64,000 bases of DNA from Paenibacillus puerhi (GCF_009846885.1 NZ_WUWM01000014.1:62001-126000), one strand, 5' to 3'. Positions 19,001 to 27,750 are shown, counted from the first letter of the stretch. Numbers and translations: made by a program. The notes: a model not told the origin generated them from the sequence alone.

Positions 19001-21798
19001 TCTCGGGCAATTCGATTATCGCCTCGATGAACATAAAAGCGAATGTGCTCGAGACGATCAAGGTTCGCGTGGCTCCCGAGGTAGCAGCCCCCGGCAAGTG
19101 GGATCAATGGAATGCGGCGATCTACGTGGAAAATGCCACTGCGGATAAGACGCTAAGCGGTTCGATAACCGTCACGGAGGCGGCGTACCTGGCCTTGGCG
19201 CAAGTGGGGCCGATAGCCTTCGAGGGGCTCCTGCCGGGAGAAGTCAAGAAGCTGACGATCCCGATCACCACGCTTCCGGAGCAAGCGAGAGCGAGGCTGA
19301 AGCTGGCCGCCAAGCTTGATACGGGCTTTACGAAGCTGGTGGATAGGCCGTTTAACTTCCTGGCCGCCGTGAACGACCAGACCTCGCCGGTCATCGACGG
19401 CGTTCTATCCGAGGAAAGCTGGCATGCAGGCATGCCGATCGTCATCAACCGTCCCGATCAGAACAAGAATATTGCCAACTGGGGGGGCGAATCCGATCTA
19501 AGCGGCAAAGGCTTCCTGAAGTGGGACCGCAGCTATCTCTACTTCGGCATGGAGGTTCAAGACGATATCCATGTGCAGCAAGGGATAGGCGGCGATATGT
19601 GGCAGGGCGACAGCGTCCAGTTCGCCATCGACACCGGAAGGGCCGACGGACAGGGCAGCGCCAAGAACAATGAGTTCGGCATAGCGCTCGGGGAACAAGG
19701 ACCTATGGTCTGGAGATGGCTGGCGTCGAACGGCAAGCCCGTCGGGGAGATGTCCGATGTGTTGGCGGCTGTGAAGCGAAGCGACGCCGTCACGACGTAT
19801 GAGCTTGCGATTCCCTGGTCCGAGATCCTGGCGGAGGGAAGCGTTCCGGCAGAAGGAGATATCCTCGGCTTCTCGATGCTGATCAATGAAAATGACGGGG
19901 CTTCCCGCCGCGGATGGCTGGAATATATGAGCGGGATTGGCTCCAGTAAAAACACGCAGCTGTTTGAAGATTTGATTCTGGCTCAGATCCATGCCCCGGA
20001 AGTGAGGGTCGCCGGCATTGAGCTGGATCGTACAGCGGCATCGCTGCTTGTAGGGGAGACGACTGCCCTGAACGCAACGCTGCTTCCGCGCGATGCCACC
20101 GACAAGAGGGTGAGCTTTACTTCCAGCGACCCTGCGGTCGCAAGCGTTACGCAAGCGGTCTACAGCCTGAAAGCGACGATTACCGGCGTGTCGGCAGGTA
20201 CGGCGACGATTACCGCTACGACCTATGACGGCGGCTATACCGCGATCAGTACGGTGACGGTCAAGGCGCCTTCGCCGGACGAGGTGAAGGTAACAGGCGT
20301 TGTGCTGGACCGCGAGAAGGCAGACCTCAGCATAGGACAGTCGCTCAAGCTGAACGCCAAGGTGCTGCCTGAAGATGCCGCTAACAAGAAGGTGAGCTTC
20401 ACCAGCAGCCATCCGAAGGTCGTCAGCGTCACGCAAGAGGTGTACAGTCTGCAGGCCGTTATTACCGGCCTATCGGCAGGTACGGCAACCATTACGGTGA
20501 AGACGGACGACGGCGGCTATGCGGCGAGCAGCACAGTTACGGTGAGAACGCCTTCTACGGAAGACGATACTCCTTCGTCCGGGGGAAGCGGCGGAGGCGG
20601 CGTCCCGGCTCCTGCTGTCGAGCAGCCGTCCATTCTGAACGGAGTCATCCGGATTCCTGCTCCTGAAGCGGACAAAGAGGGCATTGCTTCGGCAGAAGTA
20701 TCGATGGATTCCTTAGACAAAGCGATCCCGGGCGCAGCTGCCTCTTCGGGGCGCACCCTTGTGATTGAGATTCCGGAAGTGCCGGGAGCCTCGCGTATCC
20801 TGTTAAAGCTCCCTGCAGCGGTACTTGATGCGGCTGGAGCTGCGAATATCGAAAGGCTGAAAGTCCTTACCAGCCTGGCTACCGTTGCTCTGACCCCGGA
20901 AGCGCTGAAAGACCATCTTACAGCCGATTCGGCTCACTTGGAGATATCGGTGGCGGAGATCGCAGCAGGCAAACTTGCGGGCACAGCGGCTAGCCGGGTA
21001 GGAAGCAAGCCGGTTTATGAGTTCACCATCAAGCTCGATGGAGTTAACATCAAGCAGTTCTTCGGCAGAGACGCCGTACGGATCTCCATGAGCTACAAGC
21101 TTGCCCCTGGCGAAAAGGCCGAGCAGGTAATTGTCTACCATGTTCGGGATGGCAGGACGCTGGAAGTGGTGAAGAACGGAAGATATAACGCCGCTACGGG
21201 CAAAGTCACCTTCACTACCGATCATCTCAGTCTGTATACGGCGCTGCATGTGCCGGTCACCTTCGGTGATGTACAGGAGGCGGAATGGGCGAGAAGCAGC
21301 ATTGAAGCGTTGGCGGCCCGGGAGATCGTCGGCGGTATGGGCGGCGACAGGTTCGCGCCTAATGAACGGGTAACCCGAGCGCAATATATCCAGATGCTGA
21401 TGAACGCCTTCGATCTAGCCGATCCGCAAGCGACGGCGAACTTTAGCGACGTGTTGGAAGACGATTGGTACTTCCGCGCCGTAGCCACCGCCCAGAAGCT
21501 GGGGATCGTGCAAGGGTACGAGGACGGATCCTTCGGCGTCGACCGCGAGATCACCAGACAGGATATGGCGGTGATGGCACATCGAGTGATGGCGCTGGTC
21601 CAGAAGGAATTGCGTCCATCGGTACAGCCGGTTAGCTTCGCCGATCAGCCAAGCATCGCAGCCTACGCGCGGGAAGCCGTCGGGGCGATGCAGGCGGCCG
21701 GCATCCTTGACGGGCTCGAAGAGAATCGATTCGCGCCCGACATGAACGCCACTCGCGCTCAAGCTGCCAAGATCATGTTCGGATTGTTATCCATGTAA
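16069..21798 (+). CDS. Giant SLH-anchored clan GH-A hydrolase with CBM9-like and Big_2-like domains (paralogue 2)
   Basis: A 1,909-residue surface enzyme. ATG 16069 is preferred because AAGGGAG (16055-16061) is 7 nt upstream; ATG 16066 is the alternative. A signal peptide (KKLSAAIMAMLLIVQALS, cleaved near AHA) is followed by two discoidin-like domains (30-395), an Fn3-like domain (410-515) and the catalytic barrel (515-845), with acid/base Glu605 in VNEPDL and nucleophile Glu722 in FTELGWST. Residues 890-1095 form beta domains of unknown type, 1105-1300 a CBM9-like module (VIDGVLSEESWHAG to DSVQFAIDTG), then two Big_2-like repeats (1313-1395, 1405-1490), a Ser/Gly-rich linker and three SLH repeats (1731-1909), which bind pyruvylated secondary wall polymer. 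It is the cell-attached member of the trio; the other two appear to be released. Confidence 0.88.
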   Translation: MKPLKKLSAAIMAMLLIVQALSMGTTGVSPAHAAEPDSPQLLSGNTLGQLFPTSTPAIPTGAQYTWQQEGVYSTDAGITATDPKGASLLIDGSVSAVSSSVNQAGAAYGTLVYDLKAVYRISSVQTWAEYAAASGLKQVEIYASIDGTSYNRIALTESAYGDEAGIAVVTSPIKPATHARYVKIILHKNPDKLKLGIAEVAIWGQAAEAPALLSNNQVKAGGAYPPGTPTVDTKASYKWETEQPFVTQAGLIATDNEAGAKNDGSSGGLPDLIDGSSTEETADTTASMAAGSQGRYGTVTFTLGDVYQIGQIDVWSKAAGSHFMDGYEVLLSVDNVNYFSSGYTANPNSRYANAMVNTPSYGVPGKHAKYVRIVMHNASDSDRLIAGEIAIWGWKLYDASLAKKEVPDRVEFTTSVKNYNTVYLDWSAYNSVVNKVNKYSVYIQKNDFTTTSGLTAHVTAENGSAEQKGKFLLISALEPDTTYYIAVTPTSTSAGERKDVSTVKITTPGVFGGGKIGDIFAINDTPYGGGNYVHHGAKEDENIIRKLILMRGIEGINFNRWWVHDSWVKPFSNKYGVGFHTFYHGPQDVPLENKLGTWTFSTVNEPDLKGTNPAALASTIKANHASLKAVDSRNLLIEPALGGTEPASMTWLENFYKSDGQNGALVKTYFDVLDVHPYVKNHEGSLPELIPGAPEMLLGKIKEIEALKAKFGDQAKPVIFTELGWSTYTGNGYLRPVDRITQRNYLARSYMHAIAGDIKRMHWYDFQDDGTDGANLEHNLGLIDWYGVPKPSYYAYYTLAKVLKDAQYVGVKANVEHPYYGYEYWHEGKNQYITALWAADESTKTATFQTKDAGLTVVGIDGSYAYLPVGDGSASLTIHGAPVFIYSSSALEVTSIDDSFMVKDSTAEVRRGDVLRTEIKRFGMGIERSGRVELIGPTPEWKLSSEVNFTAGTGSIPIEIPIPLDAEEKTQELTLQIISGNSIIASMNIKANVLETIKVRVAPEVAAPGKWDQWNAAIYVENATADKTLSGSITVTEAAYLALAQVGPIAFEGLLPGEVKKLTIPITTLPEQARARLKLAAKLDTGFTKLVDRPFNFLAAVNDQTSPVIDGVLSEESWHAGMPIVINRPDQNKNIANWGGESDLSGKGFLKWDRSYLYFGMEVQDDIHVQQGIGGDMWQGDSVQFAIDTGRADGQGSAKNNEFGIALGEQGPMVWRWLASNGKPVGEMSDVLAAVKRSDAVTTYELAIPWSEILAEGSVPAEGDILGFSMLINENDGASRRGWLEYMSGIGSSKNTQLFEDLILAQIHAPEVRVAGIELDRTAASLLVGETTALNATLLPRDATDKRVSFTSSDPAVASVTQAVYSLKATITGVSAGTATITATTYDGGYTAISTVTVKAPSPDEVKVTGVVLDREKADLSIGQSLKLNAKVLPEDAANKKVSFTSSHPKVVSVTQEVYSLQAVITGLSAGTATITVKTDDGGYAASSTVTVRTPSTEDDTPSSGGSGGGGVPAPAVEQPSILNGVIRIPAPEADKEGIASAEVSMDSLDKAIPGAAASSGRTLVIEIPEVPGASRILLKLPAAVLDAAGAANIERLKVLTSLATVALTPEALKDHLTADSAHLEISVAEIAAGKLAGTAASRVGSKPVYEFTIKLDGVNIKQFFGRDAVRISMSYKLAPGEKAEQVIVYHVRDGRTLEVVKNGRYNAATGKVTFTTDHLSLYTALHVPVTFGDVQEAEWARSSIEALAAREIVGGMGGDRFAPNERVTRAQYIQMLMNAFDLADPQATANFSDVLEDDWYFRAVATAQKLGIVQGYEDGSFGVDREITRQDMAVMAHRVMALVQKELRPSVQPVSFADQPSIAAYAREAVGAMQAAGILDGLEENRFAPDMNATRAQAAKIMFGLLSM

Positions 21799-21807
21799 GC
21801 CAAGGCC

Positions 21808-21851
21808 GGGCCGGCAGCCCGCCGCAAGAGCAGGATCGCCGGCCCTTTATT
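21808..21851 (+). terminator. Rho-independent terminator after SLH-anchored hydrolase
   Basis: GGGCCGGC (21808-21815) pairs with GCCGGCCC (21838-21845), followed directly by TTTATTT. It separates the second and third hydrolase paralogues. Confidence 0.8.
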
Positions 21852-21876
21852 TCAACATCAGGAAAGGAGCCCCGCC

Positions 21877-24594
21877 ATGAGTTTGACTAAGAAAAGTTGT
21901 GCGCTTATAGGCGCAGTTGCCGTGATGCTCGGCTCAATGTCGATAGCCCCTGCGGCAATCCCGTCCGTGCTGGCGGCAGAAGGAGAGAAGGTGCTCAGCG
22001 GAAATGTCATCGGAGGGGAGCTTTTCCCTGCGGGTACGGCGGCACTGGCCACCGGGGCCTCCTATACGTGGCAGACGGAAGGCATCCATGCGACGGACCC
22101 GGCGCTGATCGGATCGGATGACGCAGGCGCTCCGGATATGACGGACGGCATCAACGGACCGGATGAAGACGCGAGCAGCACGACGGGAAGCGCGCCGGGC
22201 ACAGCCGTCTATGGAACGCTTCTGTACGACTTGAAGTCCGTCTACAAGGTATCCTCGGTGAAGGTCTGGGCGGACACGAGTACGAGCAGTCATATGAGTA
22301 AATTCGACGTGTATGCCAGCTTCGACGGGTTGACCTATAACCGGGTCGGCGTGCAGGAAAACTCCCATACTCCAGGCTCCGGCTTTGCGCCCGTGACGCT
22401 TGAGGTCAAGCCGGCCGTCTATGCGCGGCACATCAAGGTTGTGATGCATAAGGACTCAGCCAAGCCCGTTATGAGACTGGGGGAGGTAGCCGTACTGGGA
22501 GAAGCCGTGGAGCCGATGGCCATCCTGAGCAACAATGAGCTGAGGCCGACCGGGGAATACAATACGTCCACTCCCAAGCTTGCGACCGGCGCCACCTACG
22601 AATGGCTGACCGACTATCCATTCGCTACGGACAGCGATATTATCAAGACCGATAACGACGCCAAAAATGACGGAGCCGGAGGCGTGCCCGACCTGATCGA
22701 CGGCTCCACGACGCAAACCAATGCGGATTATATTATGACTTCGGTCTGGGGCAGGAAAGGCAACTACGCGGCGGCCGTGTTCAATCTGAACGATGTGTAC
22801 CAGATCGGCAAAATCGACGTGTGGACGGGGCTAGCCACAAGCGGTCCCTTGCAGGTGGATGGGTACGAGGTGCAGGTCAGCACCGACGGCGTCCACTATT
22901 CATCGCTCGGGTATACGCCCAATGCCAACAGCCGTTCGTTGAATGCAATCGCGAATTCGCCCAGCTACGGCGTCCCGGGCAAGCATGCGAAGTACGTGAA
23001 AATTATCATGCATAACGCCAATGATTCGCAGATGATGAGAATCGGCGAGATCGCGATCTGGGGCTGGAGGCTGTACGACTCTTCGCTGCCGAAGAAGGCA
23101 GCTCCGGACAAGATCGAATTTACCGCCGAGCTTCAAAACTACAGCATGCTGAATCTCGACTGGTCCAGCTACAACAGCGTAGTTAATCAGGTTAACAAAT
23201 ACGGCGTGTATATCGAGACGGCTCCCTTCGCCAGCACGGCAGGCTTGACGCCTAAGTTCACGGCGGAAGCGCGGTCGGTCGAGCAGATCGGCAAGTTTGT
23301 ATCGTACTTCGCTCTAAAGCCGGAGACGACCTATTATGTCGCGGTGACCCCCTTCCACTCCATCGGCGGCGAAAGAAAGGACGTCGATGCGCTGAAGCTG
23401 ACGACGCCTTCTGTTCTCGGCGGGGAGAAGGTCGGGGATATATTCGCCATCAATGACGCTCCGTATGGCGGAGGCAACTATGTCCACCATGGCGAGCAAG
23501 AAGATGTGTTCCTGATGACTAAGCTGCGGCTGCTGAGAGATCTCGGGGGCATCAACAAGAACAGATGGTGGGATCACAGCGGCGCGATGAAGACGCTGTA
23601 CGGCAAGAGCGGGCTGAACTTCCATTACTTCTACCATGGACCGGGCTACGTGCAGGCTGACAACGAGGGGGGCGCCTATACATTCTCGACGTACAACGAG
23701 CCTGATCTGGCGGGCCGGAAGCCGGCTGATGTGGCGAATGTGCTTAAGGCCAATCATGCCAGCCTGAAGGCGGCCAGCAGCCAGAGTCTGCTGGTAGAGC
23801 CTGCGCTTGCGGGCGTCGACAGACTGGTACCGGGCAAAGGCTTGAATTGGCTGGATGAGTTCTACAAGTCCGACGGTCAGAACGGCGCGCTGGTGAAAAC
23901 CTACTTTGACGTGATGGATGTTCATCCCTATGTGAAGTATGAGTATCCGGTGGTGCCCGGGCTTACTCAGGGGGCCCCGGAAAAATTGCTGGAGACTTTA
24001 CAGGATCTGAAGGACACCATGGCCAGCTACGGGGATGGGGATAAACCGATCGTCCTTACGGAGCTGGGCTGGAGCACCTATACGGGGGGCAGCTACCTGA
24101 AAGCGGTGGATCGGGCGACCCAGCGGAATTATTTGGCCAGAGCCTATATGCATGCCATCGCAAGCGGGATTCGGACGATGCACTGGTACGACTTTGCCGA
24201 CGACGGCATGGAAACGAACAATCTGGAGCATAACCTGGGACTGATCGACTGGTACGGCAAGCCGAAGGAGAGCTATTACGGCTACTATACGCTGATTAGG
24301 GTCCTTAAAGATTCGCAGTATTTAGGAACGGTGGCGAACGTGGCGAACCCTTACTACGGTTACCGATTCTGGGATGAGAATAAGAACAGGTACATCACGT
24401 CCTTATGGGATGCGACAGGAGGAACGGCCAAAACGGCCAAAATCGCGACGACGGACCCTGGCGTGGAAGTTGTCGGGATTGACGGAAGCTACAAATATAT
24501 CACCGCCGTTTCGGGGATGGTCAGCGTGCCGCTATCTGGCGCACCCGTGTTTATTTACTCGCATGGACGTGTGCAGGTAGATTCCATCCAATAA
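21877..24594 (+). CDS. Secreted clan GH-A glycoside hydrolase with two discoidin-like domains (paralogue 3)
   Basis: A 905-residue exported protein with the same layout as the 5244 product: signal peptide (IGAVAVMLGSMSIAPAAI), two discoidin-like domains (about 30-395), Fn3-like domain, and TIM-barrel catalytic domain with YNEPDL (Glu608) and LTELGWST (Glu729), closing with GAPVFIYS. AGGAAAGGAG precedes ATG by 7 nt. It lacks the CBM9, Big_2 and SLH extension of paralogue 2. In the barrel it follows paralogue 2 closely (YGGGNYVHHG, KNRWWDHS compared with NFNRWWVHDS), whereas paralogue 1 has diverged there (YGYEEKYTKHPN). Local duplication is the likely origin. Substrate not readable from sequence. 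Confidence 0.85.
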   Translation: MSLTKKSCALIGAVAVMLGSMSIAPAAIPSVLAAEGEKVLSGNVIGGELFPAGTAALATGASYTWQTEGIHATDPALIGSDDAGAPDMTDGINGPDEDASSTTGSAPGTAVYGTLLYDLKSVYKVSSVKVWADTSTSSHMSKFDVYASFDGLTYNRVGVQENSHTPGSGFAPVTLEVKPAVYARHIKVVMHKDSAKPVMRLGEVAVLGEAVEPMAILSNNELRPTGEYNTSTPKLATGATYEWLTDYPFATDSDIIKTDNDAKNDGAGGVPDLIDGSTTQTNADYIMTSVWGRKGNYAAAVFNLNDVYQIGKIDVWTGLATSGPLQVDGYEVQVSTDGVHYSSLGYTPNANSRSLNAIANSPSYGVPGKHAKYVKIIMHNANDSQMMRIGEIAIWGWRLYDSSLPKKAAPDKIEFTAELQNYSMLNLDWSSYNSVVNQVNKYGVYIETAPFASTAGLTPKFTAEARSVEQIGKFVSYFALKPETTYYVAVTPFHSIGGERKDVDALKLTTPSVLGGEKVGDIFAINDAPYGGGNYVHHGEQEDVFLMTKLRLLRDLGGINKNRWWDHSGAMKTLYGKSGLNFHYFYHGPGYVQADNEGGAYTFSTYNEPDLAGRKPADVANVLKANHASLKAASSQSLLVEPALAGVDRLVPGKGLNWLDEFYKSDGQNGALVKTYFDVMDVHPYVKYEYPVVPGLTQGAPEKLLETLQDLKDTMASYGDGDKPIVLTELGWSTYTGGSYLKAVDRATQRNYLARAYMHAIASGIRTMHWYDFADDGMETNNLEHNLGLIDWYGKPKESYYGYYTLIRVLKDSQYLGTVANVANPYYGYRFWDENKNRYITSLWDATGGTAKTAKIATTDPGVEVVGIDGSYKYITAVSGMVSVPLSGAPVFIYSHGRVQVDSIQ

Positions 24595-24676
24595 TAGAGA
24601 GTTGAAATTTTCTCCAGAACGGTCGTGATGAGAGTATAATAGGGTTCAAACAAACGCGACCGAACGGGGGAACTGC

Positions 24677-26980
24677 ATGAGAAACAGTATTTCGGCCAAA
24701 GCCATGATGATCTATGGCATCGTATTTCTATTCATGATCGCCATGACCTTCTTGCTATCGTATATCGGCACGGTCGGAACCTTGCAGAAAGACCTTCAGA
24801 ATGCGAATCTCGCCGTATTGAAGCAGGTGGATTCCAAGATCGAGGCGGCCTTCCGCCAGACGGAGAAGGATCTGCTGTCGATGGCGGAGGAGCTGGAATT
24901 CGTTTACTTTATGAATAACAGCTACAGCGATGAGGGACATAGATACAGCATTTATTATGCGTTAACGACTCGTTTAAGGGAGTTTATATCTAATAATGCG
25001 AACTATTCCTCCGTCTTTGCCTATTCCCATGTCAGCGAGAACTTAATGACGGAGGAAACCTTCCTGTACCAGGCTTCGACCGAGTTCAACTGGCTGGCCC
25101 AGTACTTGAATATGCCGGAGTACTACAAGTGGCTGCCAACCCAGAAGGTATGGGACGGCAAGGAAACCCAGGATGTGATCACCTTGGTCCGCAGCTTTCC
25201 CGCCCTTAGCGGTCCGGGCCTTCGCAAGGGGCTCATGGCCATCAATATCAAGGAAGCCCAGCTATTCCAGATGATTCAGGCGATTTACGAGAATGACCAC
25301 TCCGGTCACTTTTTCATTCTGGATGCGAAAGGCAATGTGGTGACTCATAACGACAAAACCCAGCTTTACCGCAATATGCAATCGCTACCGTACATCCAGA
25401 GGGTCTTGGCGAGTCCCGACAGCGGTGCCTTCAATGTGAAGCTGGACGGCGTTCAGCAGTCGGTCTTTTACCGGACGAGCGGGTACACGGGCTGGAAGTT
25501 CGTCAGCATGCTTCCGGAGTCCAAGGTTCTGGAGCCGATCAAGGTGACACGCAATCTGCTTCTGCTGTTTGCTTCCCTCATGTTCGTCCTGGCGCTCGCC
25601 GTTTTGTTCTATGTGAACCGCTGGACCTTCAAGCCGCTGGATCGTTTGGCCGGGAAGCTGTCGGGTGTGAACAAGGGGAGAGGGAAAGGGGCCGAACGCC
25701 TGGACCTAGCTAACCTGGAGCATATCTTCGATGAGATGGTGACCGACCGCGAGCATCTGGAGAAGCATGTCCGAGACTCGAAGCCGATGCTGAAGTGGAA
25801 GATTATGACGGACGTCTTGAACGGGAGCCGCTCCGATTTCCACGCGGTGAAGCATCACCTGGAATTTCTAGGCATTCACATGTATCCGGAGCGCTTCCTC
25901 GTCTGTACGGCCGAGATCAGCAAGGAGGGGGAGCAGCTCTCGCCGCGGGACGAAACGCTGTACACCTACGTGTTCTGCAACGTCGCGGAGGAGCTGATCC
26001 GCTCCGAGCATGCGGGGGCCGCTATCGACCTGGGCGGCGGACGGGCGGCCGTGCTGCTAAGCTTCGCGGAAGGCGACGCCGAGCAAAATCATCTGAGAAC
26101 CCTGGTCATCCTCGAGCTGATCCTGGATAACATGAAGAAGCAATTCGGCCTGGAGGTCACGGTCGGCGTCGGCAAATGCCGGATGGAGATGAAGGATATA
26201 CCCGGCTCGTTCGACGAATCGCAGAAGGCTCTCCATTATAAGATGATTTTCGGCAAGCATTCGGTGATCTCGGTAGACGACCTTCAACCGCCGGACCGGC
26301 AGGACTACTACAGGCTGAACCGGATGACCGACTCGGTGATGGAGGCGCTGCGGCAGACGGATCGCGTCAAGATGCACGCGTATTTGTCAGGTACGTTCTA
26401 TGAGGCTGTGGAAAGCAACCTCTCTCCCGAGCTGATCAAGCAGCTATGCTATGATCTGATGATGAAGTCGCTGCAAACCGTCAATGCCATCGGGATCGAG
26501 CCGGAGCTGTCGATGGGGCCGCTGGGCGGCATCTACGAGCGGATCGGGAAATGCGAGAACTGGCAGGAAGCGGAGCGGCTTGTTGGCGATATCCTGGAGG
26601 GTCTGGCGCTCCAGATCGAAGAGAAGCGCAGCCAGCGGGGGAAGAACGAGACGATCGAGCGGATGCTCGGCTACATCCGGGAGCATTATCACGAGCATGA
26701 CTTGTCCCTGGACCGGCTGGCCGAGATGTTCCAGCTTACCCCGCCTTATATTAGCAGACTGTTCAAGGACCATACGGAGAGCAACTTTATCGACTATATG
26801 ATCGAGATCCGCATCGAGGCGGCCAAGGAGCTGTTGAAAGACAAGTCCATTAAGGTCAATGATGTTTCCGAAGCGGTCGGTTATGCGAATACGAGAAGCT
26901 TTCTCCGTACGTTCAAAAAGTATACCGGCCTAACGCCGACGGAATACCGGGAACGGATGGCAAAGTCCGACCCGGCTTAG
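24677..26980 (+). CDS. Membrane-anchored sensor with extracellular (Cache-like) domain fused to AraC DNA-binding domain
   Basis: A 767-residue one-protein signal transducer. Residues 9-31 form a first membrane helix (MMIYGIVFLFMIAMTFLLSYI), 32-290 an extracellular Cache-like sensor, 295-315 a second membrane helix (LLLLFASLMFVLALAVLFYV). A HAMP-like linker and a YesN-like middle region (about 370-600) lead to two C-terminal helix-turn-helix motifs (LSLDRLAEMFQLTPPYISRLFKD, then VNDVSEAVGYANTRSFLRTFKKYTGLTPTEYR). It probably senses an extracellular sugar or binding-protein complex and activates the neighbouring hydrolase and importer genes (inference). A paralogue at 49942 plays the same part in the second locus. 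GGGGGAA lies upstream of ATG; a TATAAT hexamer at 24635-24640 has no good -35. Confidence 0.9.
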   Translation: MRNSISAKAMMIYGIVFLFMIAMTFLLSYIGTVGTLQKDLQNANLAVLKQVDSKIEAAFRQTEKDLLSMAEELEFVYFMNNSYSDEGHRYSIYYALTTRLREFISNNANYSSVFAYSHVSENLMTEETFLYQASTEFNWLAQYLNMPEYYKWLPTQKVWDGKETQDVITLVRSFPALSGPGLRKGLMAINIKEAQLFQMIQAIYENDHSGHFFILDAKGNVVTHNDKTQLYRNMQSLPYIQRVLASPDSGAFNVKLDGVQQSVFYRTSGYTGWKFVSMLPESKVLEPIKVTRNLLLLFASLMFVLALAVLFYVNRWTFKPLDRLAGKLSGVNKGRGKGAERLDLANLEHIFDEMVTDREHLEKHVRDSKPMLKWKIMTDVLNGSRSDFHAVKHHLEFLGIHMYPERFLVCTAEISKEGEQLSPRDETLYTYVFCNVAEELIRSEHAGAAIDLGGGRAAVLLSFAEGDAEQNHLRTLVILELILDNMKKQFGLEVTVGVGKCRMEMKDIPGSFDESQKALHYKMIFGKHSVISVDDLQPPDRQDYYRLNRMTDSVMEALRQTDRVKMHAYLSGTFYEAVESNLSPELIKQLCYDLMMKSLQTVNAIGIEPELSMGPLGGIYERIGKCENWQEAERLVGDILEGLALQIEEKRSQRGKNETIERMLGYIREHYHEHDLSLDRLAEMFQLTPPYISRLFKDHTESNFIDYMIEIRIEAAKELLKDKSIKVNDVSEAVGYANTRSFLRTFKKYTGLTPTEYRERMAKSDPA

Positions 26981-27041
26981 CAGGCCAGAACGAGGAGCAG
27001 AGGCAGAGGAGCGGGCATACCCGCTCAGGAATGAAAAGGCT

Positions 27042-27078
27042 GGAATTCGCACATCTTAAGTTCGTGTTCGCGAATTCC
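27042..27078. repeat. Inverted repeat upstream of small gene
   Basis: GGAATTCGC (27042-27050) is perfectly repeated in inverse as GCGAATTCC (27070-27078) around a 19-nt loop, ending 27 bp before the small gene at 27106. It could be an operator or a 5'-leader hairpin. Confidence 0.6.
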
Positions 27079-27105
27079 TAGACGTTCTTGAGAGGAAGGT
27101 GCCCC

Positions 27106-27423
27106 ATGACCGATGTCAAGCAGCATCAGATGCCGCAGCGGCATGTGATCGACAATGCCGAGAAAGCGATTCAGATTGCCAAGGATGCCGAGATGGCTGT
27201 CCGCCACGCCCAGCTGGAGTCGAACCCTCATAAGCTGGCCGCGGCGCTCGCCGAGCTCGAAGCGGCCCAGCATGCGCTGGGCAAGGCGGAGAGCCAGATG
27301 CTCGCCCAGGATCACGAGCACTACGGGCAGCAGCTCGTTCAGGTTCAGGATCAGCTGGAGCAGGCCCAGCAAAGCCTGGACGTTACGGCTTCGAATACGC
27401 AGCAACCGAAGCAAGTACGTTAA
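27106..27423 (+). CDS. Small helical hypothetical protein (DUF2564-like)
   Basis: A 105-residue soluble protein, start ATG 27106 with GAGAGGAAGG 5 nt upstream. It appears almost wholly alpha-helical with Ala/Glu/Gln heptad-like spacing (NAEKAIQIAKDAEMAVRHAQ, then ALAELEAAQHALGKAESQ), suggesting a small helical bundle or coiled coil. Pattern and size remind me of the DUF2564 family of Bacillales, but that is from memory and weak. It stands alone with a perfect terminator after it. Function unknown. Confidence 0.75.
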   Translation: MTDVKQHQMPQRHVIDNAEKAIQIAKDAEMAVRHAQLESNPHKLAAALAELEAAQHALGKAESQMLAQDHEHYGQQLVQVQDQLEQAQQSLDVTASNTQQPKQVR

Positions 27424-27424
27424 T

Positions 27425-27466
27425 CGGCAAAAAGGCGCGTCCTCTCGGGAACGCGCCTTTTTGCCG
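27425..27466. terminator. Strong bidirectional terminator
   Basis: A perfect 16-bp inverted repeat (27425-27440 and 27451-27466, arms containing AAAAAGGCGCGT) with a 10-nt loop. The A and T runs at the ends of the arms let it work on both strands: it ends the small gene at 27106 and transcripts arriving from the minus strand. Confidence 0.93.
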
Positions 27467-27543
27467 ATGGCATGGCGACAGCGGCCTGACGATGAACAAG
27501 CAGGATCGATAAGAAGGAAGCGGCCTTCTGCTCGTCAGACTGC

Positions 27544-27630
27544 TTAAGTCAGCTGGTGAAGCGTAAGGAGCGCGAACGTAAGCATGGCGCTGACCACGGT
27601 GTACTTGATTGCTTTTTCGGAAAAAGTCAT
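27544..27630 (-). CDS. 28-residue putative small membrane peptide
   Basis: A short frame with good signals: AAAGGAG lies 7 nt before the ATG (27630) and a TAA stop is at 27544. The peptide begins MTFSEKAIKY and continues with one hydrophobic helix (TVVSAMLTFALLTLHQL), the shape of bacterial single-pass small proteins. It lies between the terminator at 27425 and the glycosyltransferase gene at 27751, all in an intergenic space. No homologue recognised. Expression is unproven, but the ribosome-binding site and membrane-helix composition make it more than chance. Confidence 0.55.
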   Translation of the reverse strand: MTFSEKAIKYTVVSAMLTFALLTLHQLT

Positions 27631-27750
27631 CACAGCTCTCTCCTTTGCCTGGAAGTTTTTTGATTCTATTGTATCGCAAGCCGGAGACGCAGCGTGTTAA
27701 GCTTTCGTGAAGACAGAATCTCCCGGCTTGACGCCACAACCGAAGACTGA

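Noticed and set aside
24602..24640. Sigma-A promoter with TTGAAA at 24602 and TATAAT at 24635
   Set aside because: The spacer is 27 nt, too long for a working pair; only the -10 might be real.
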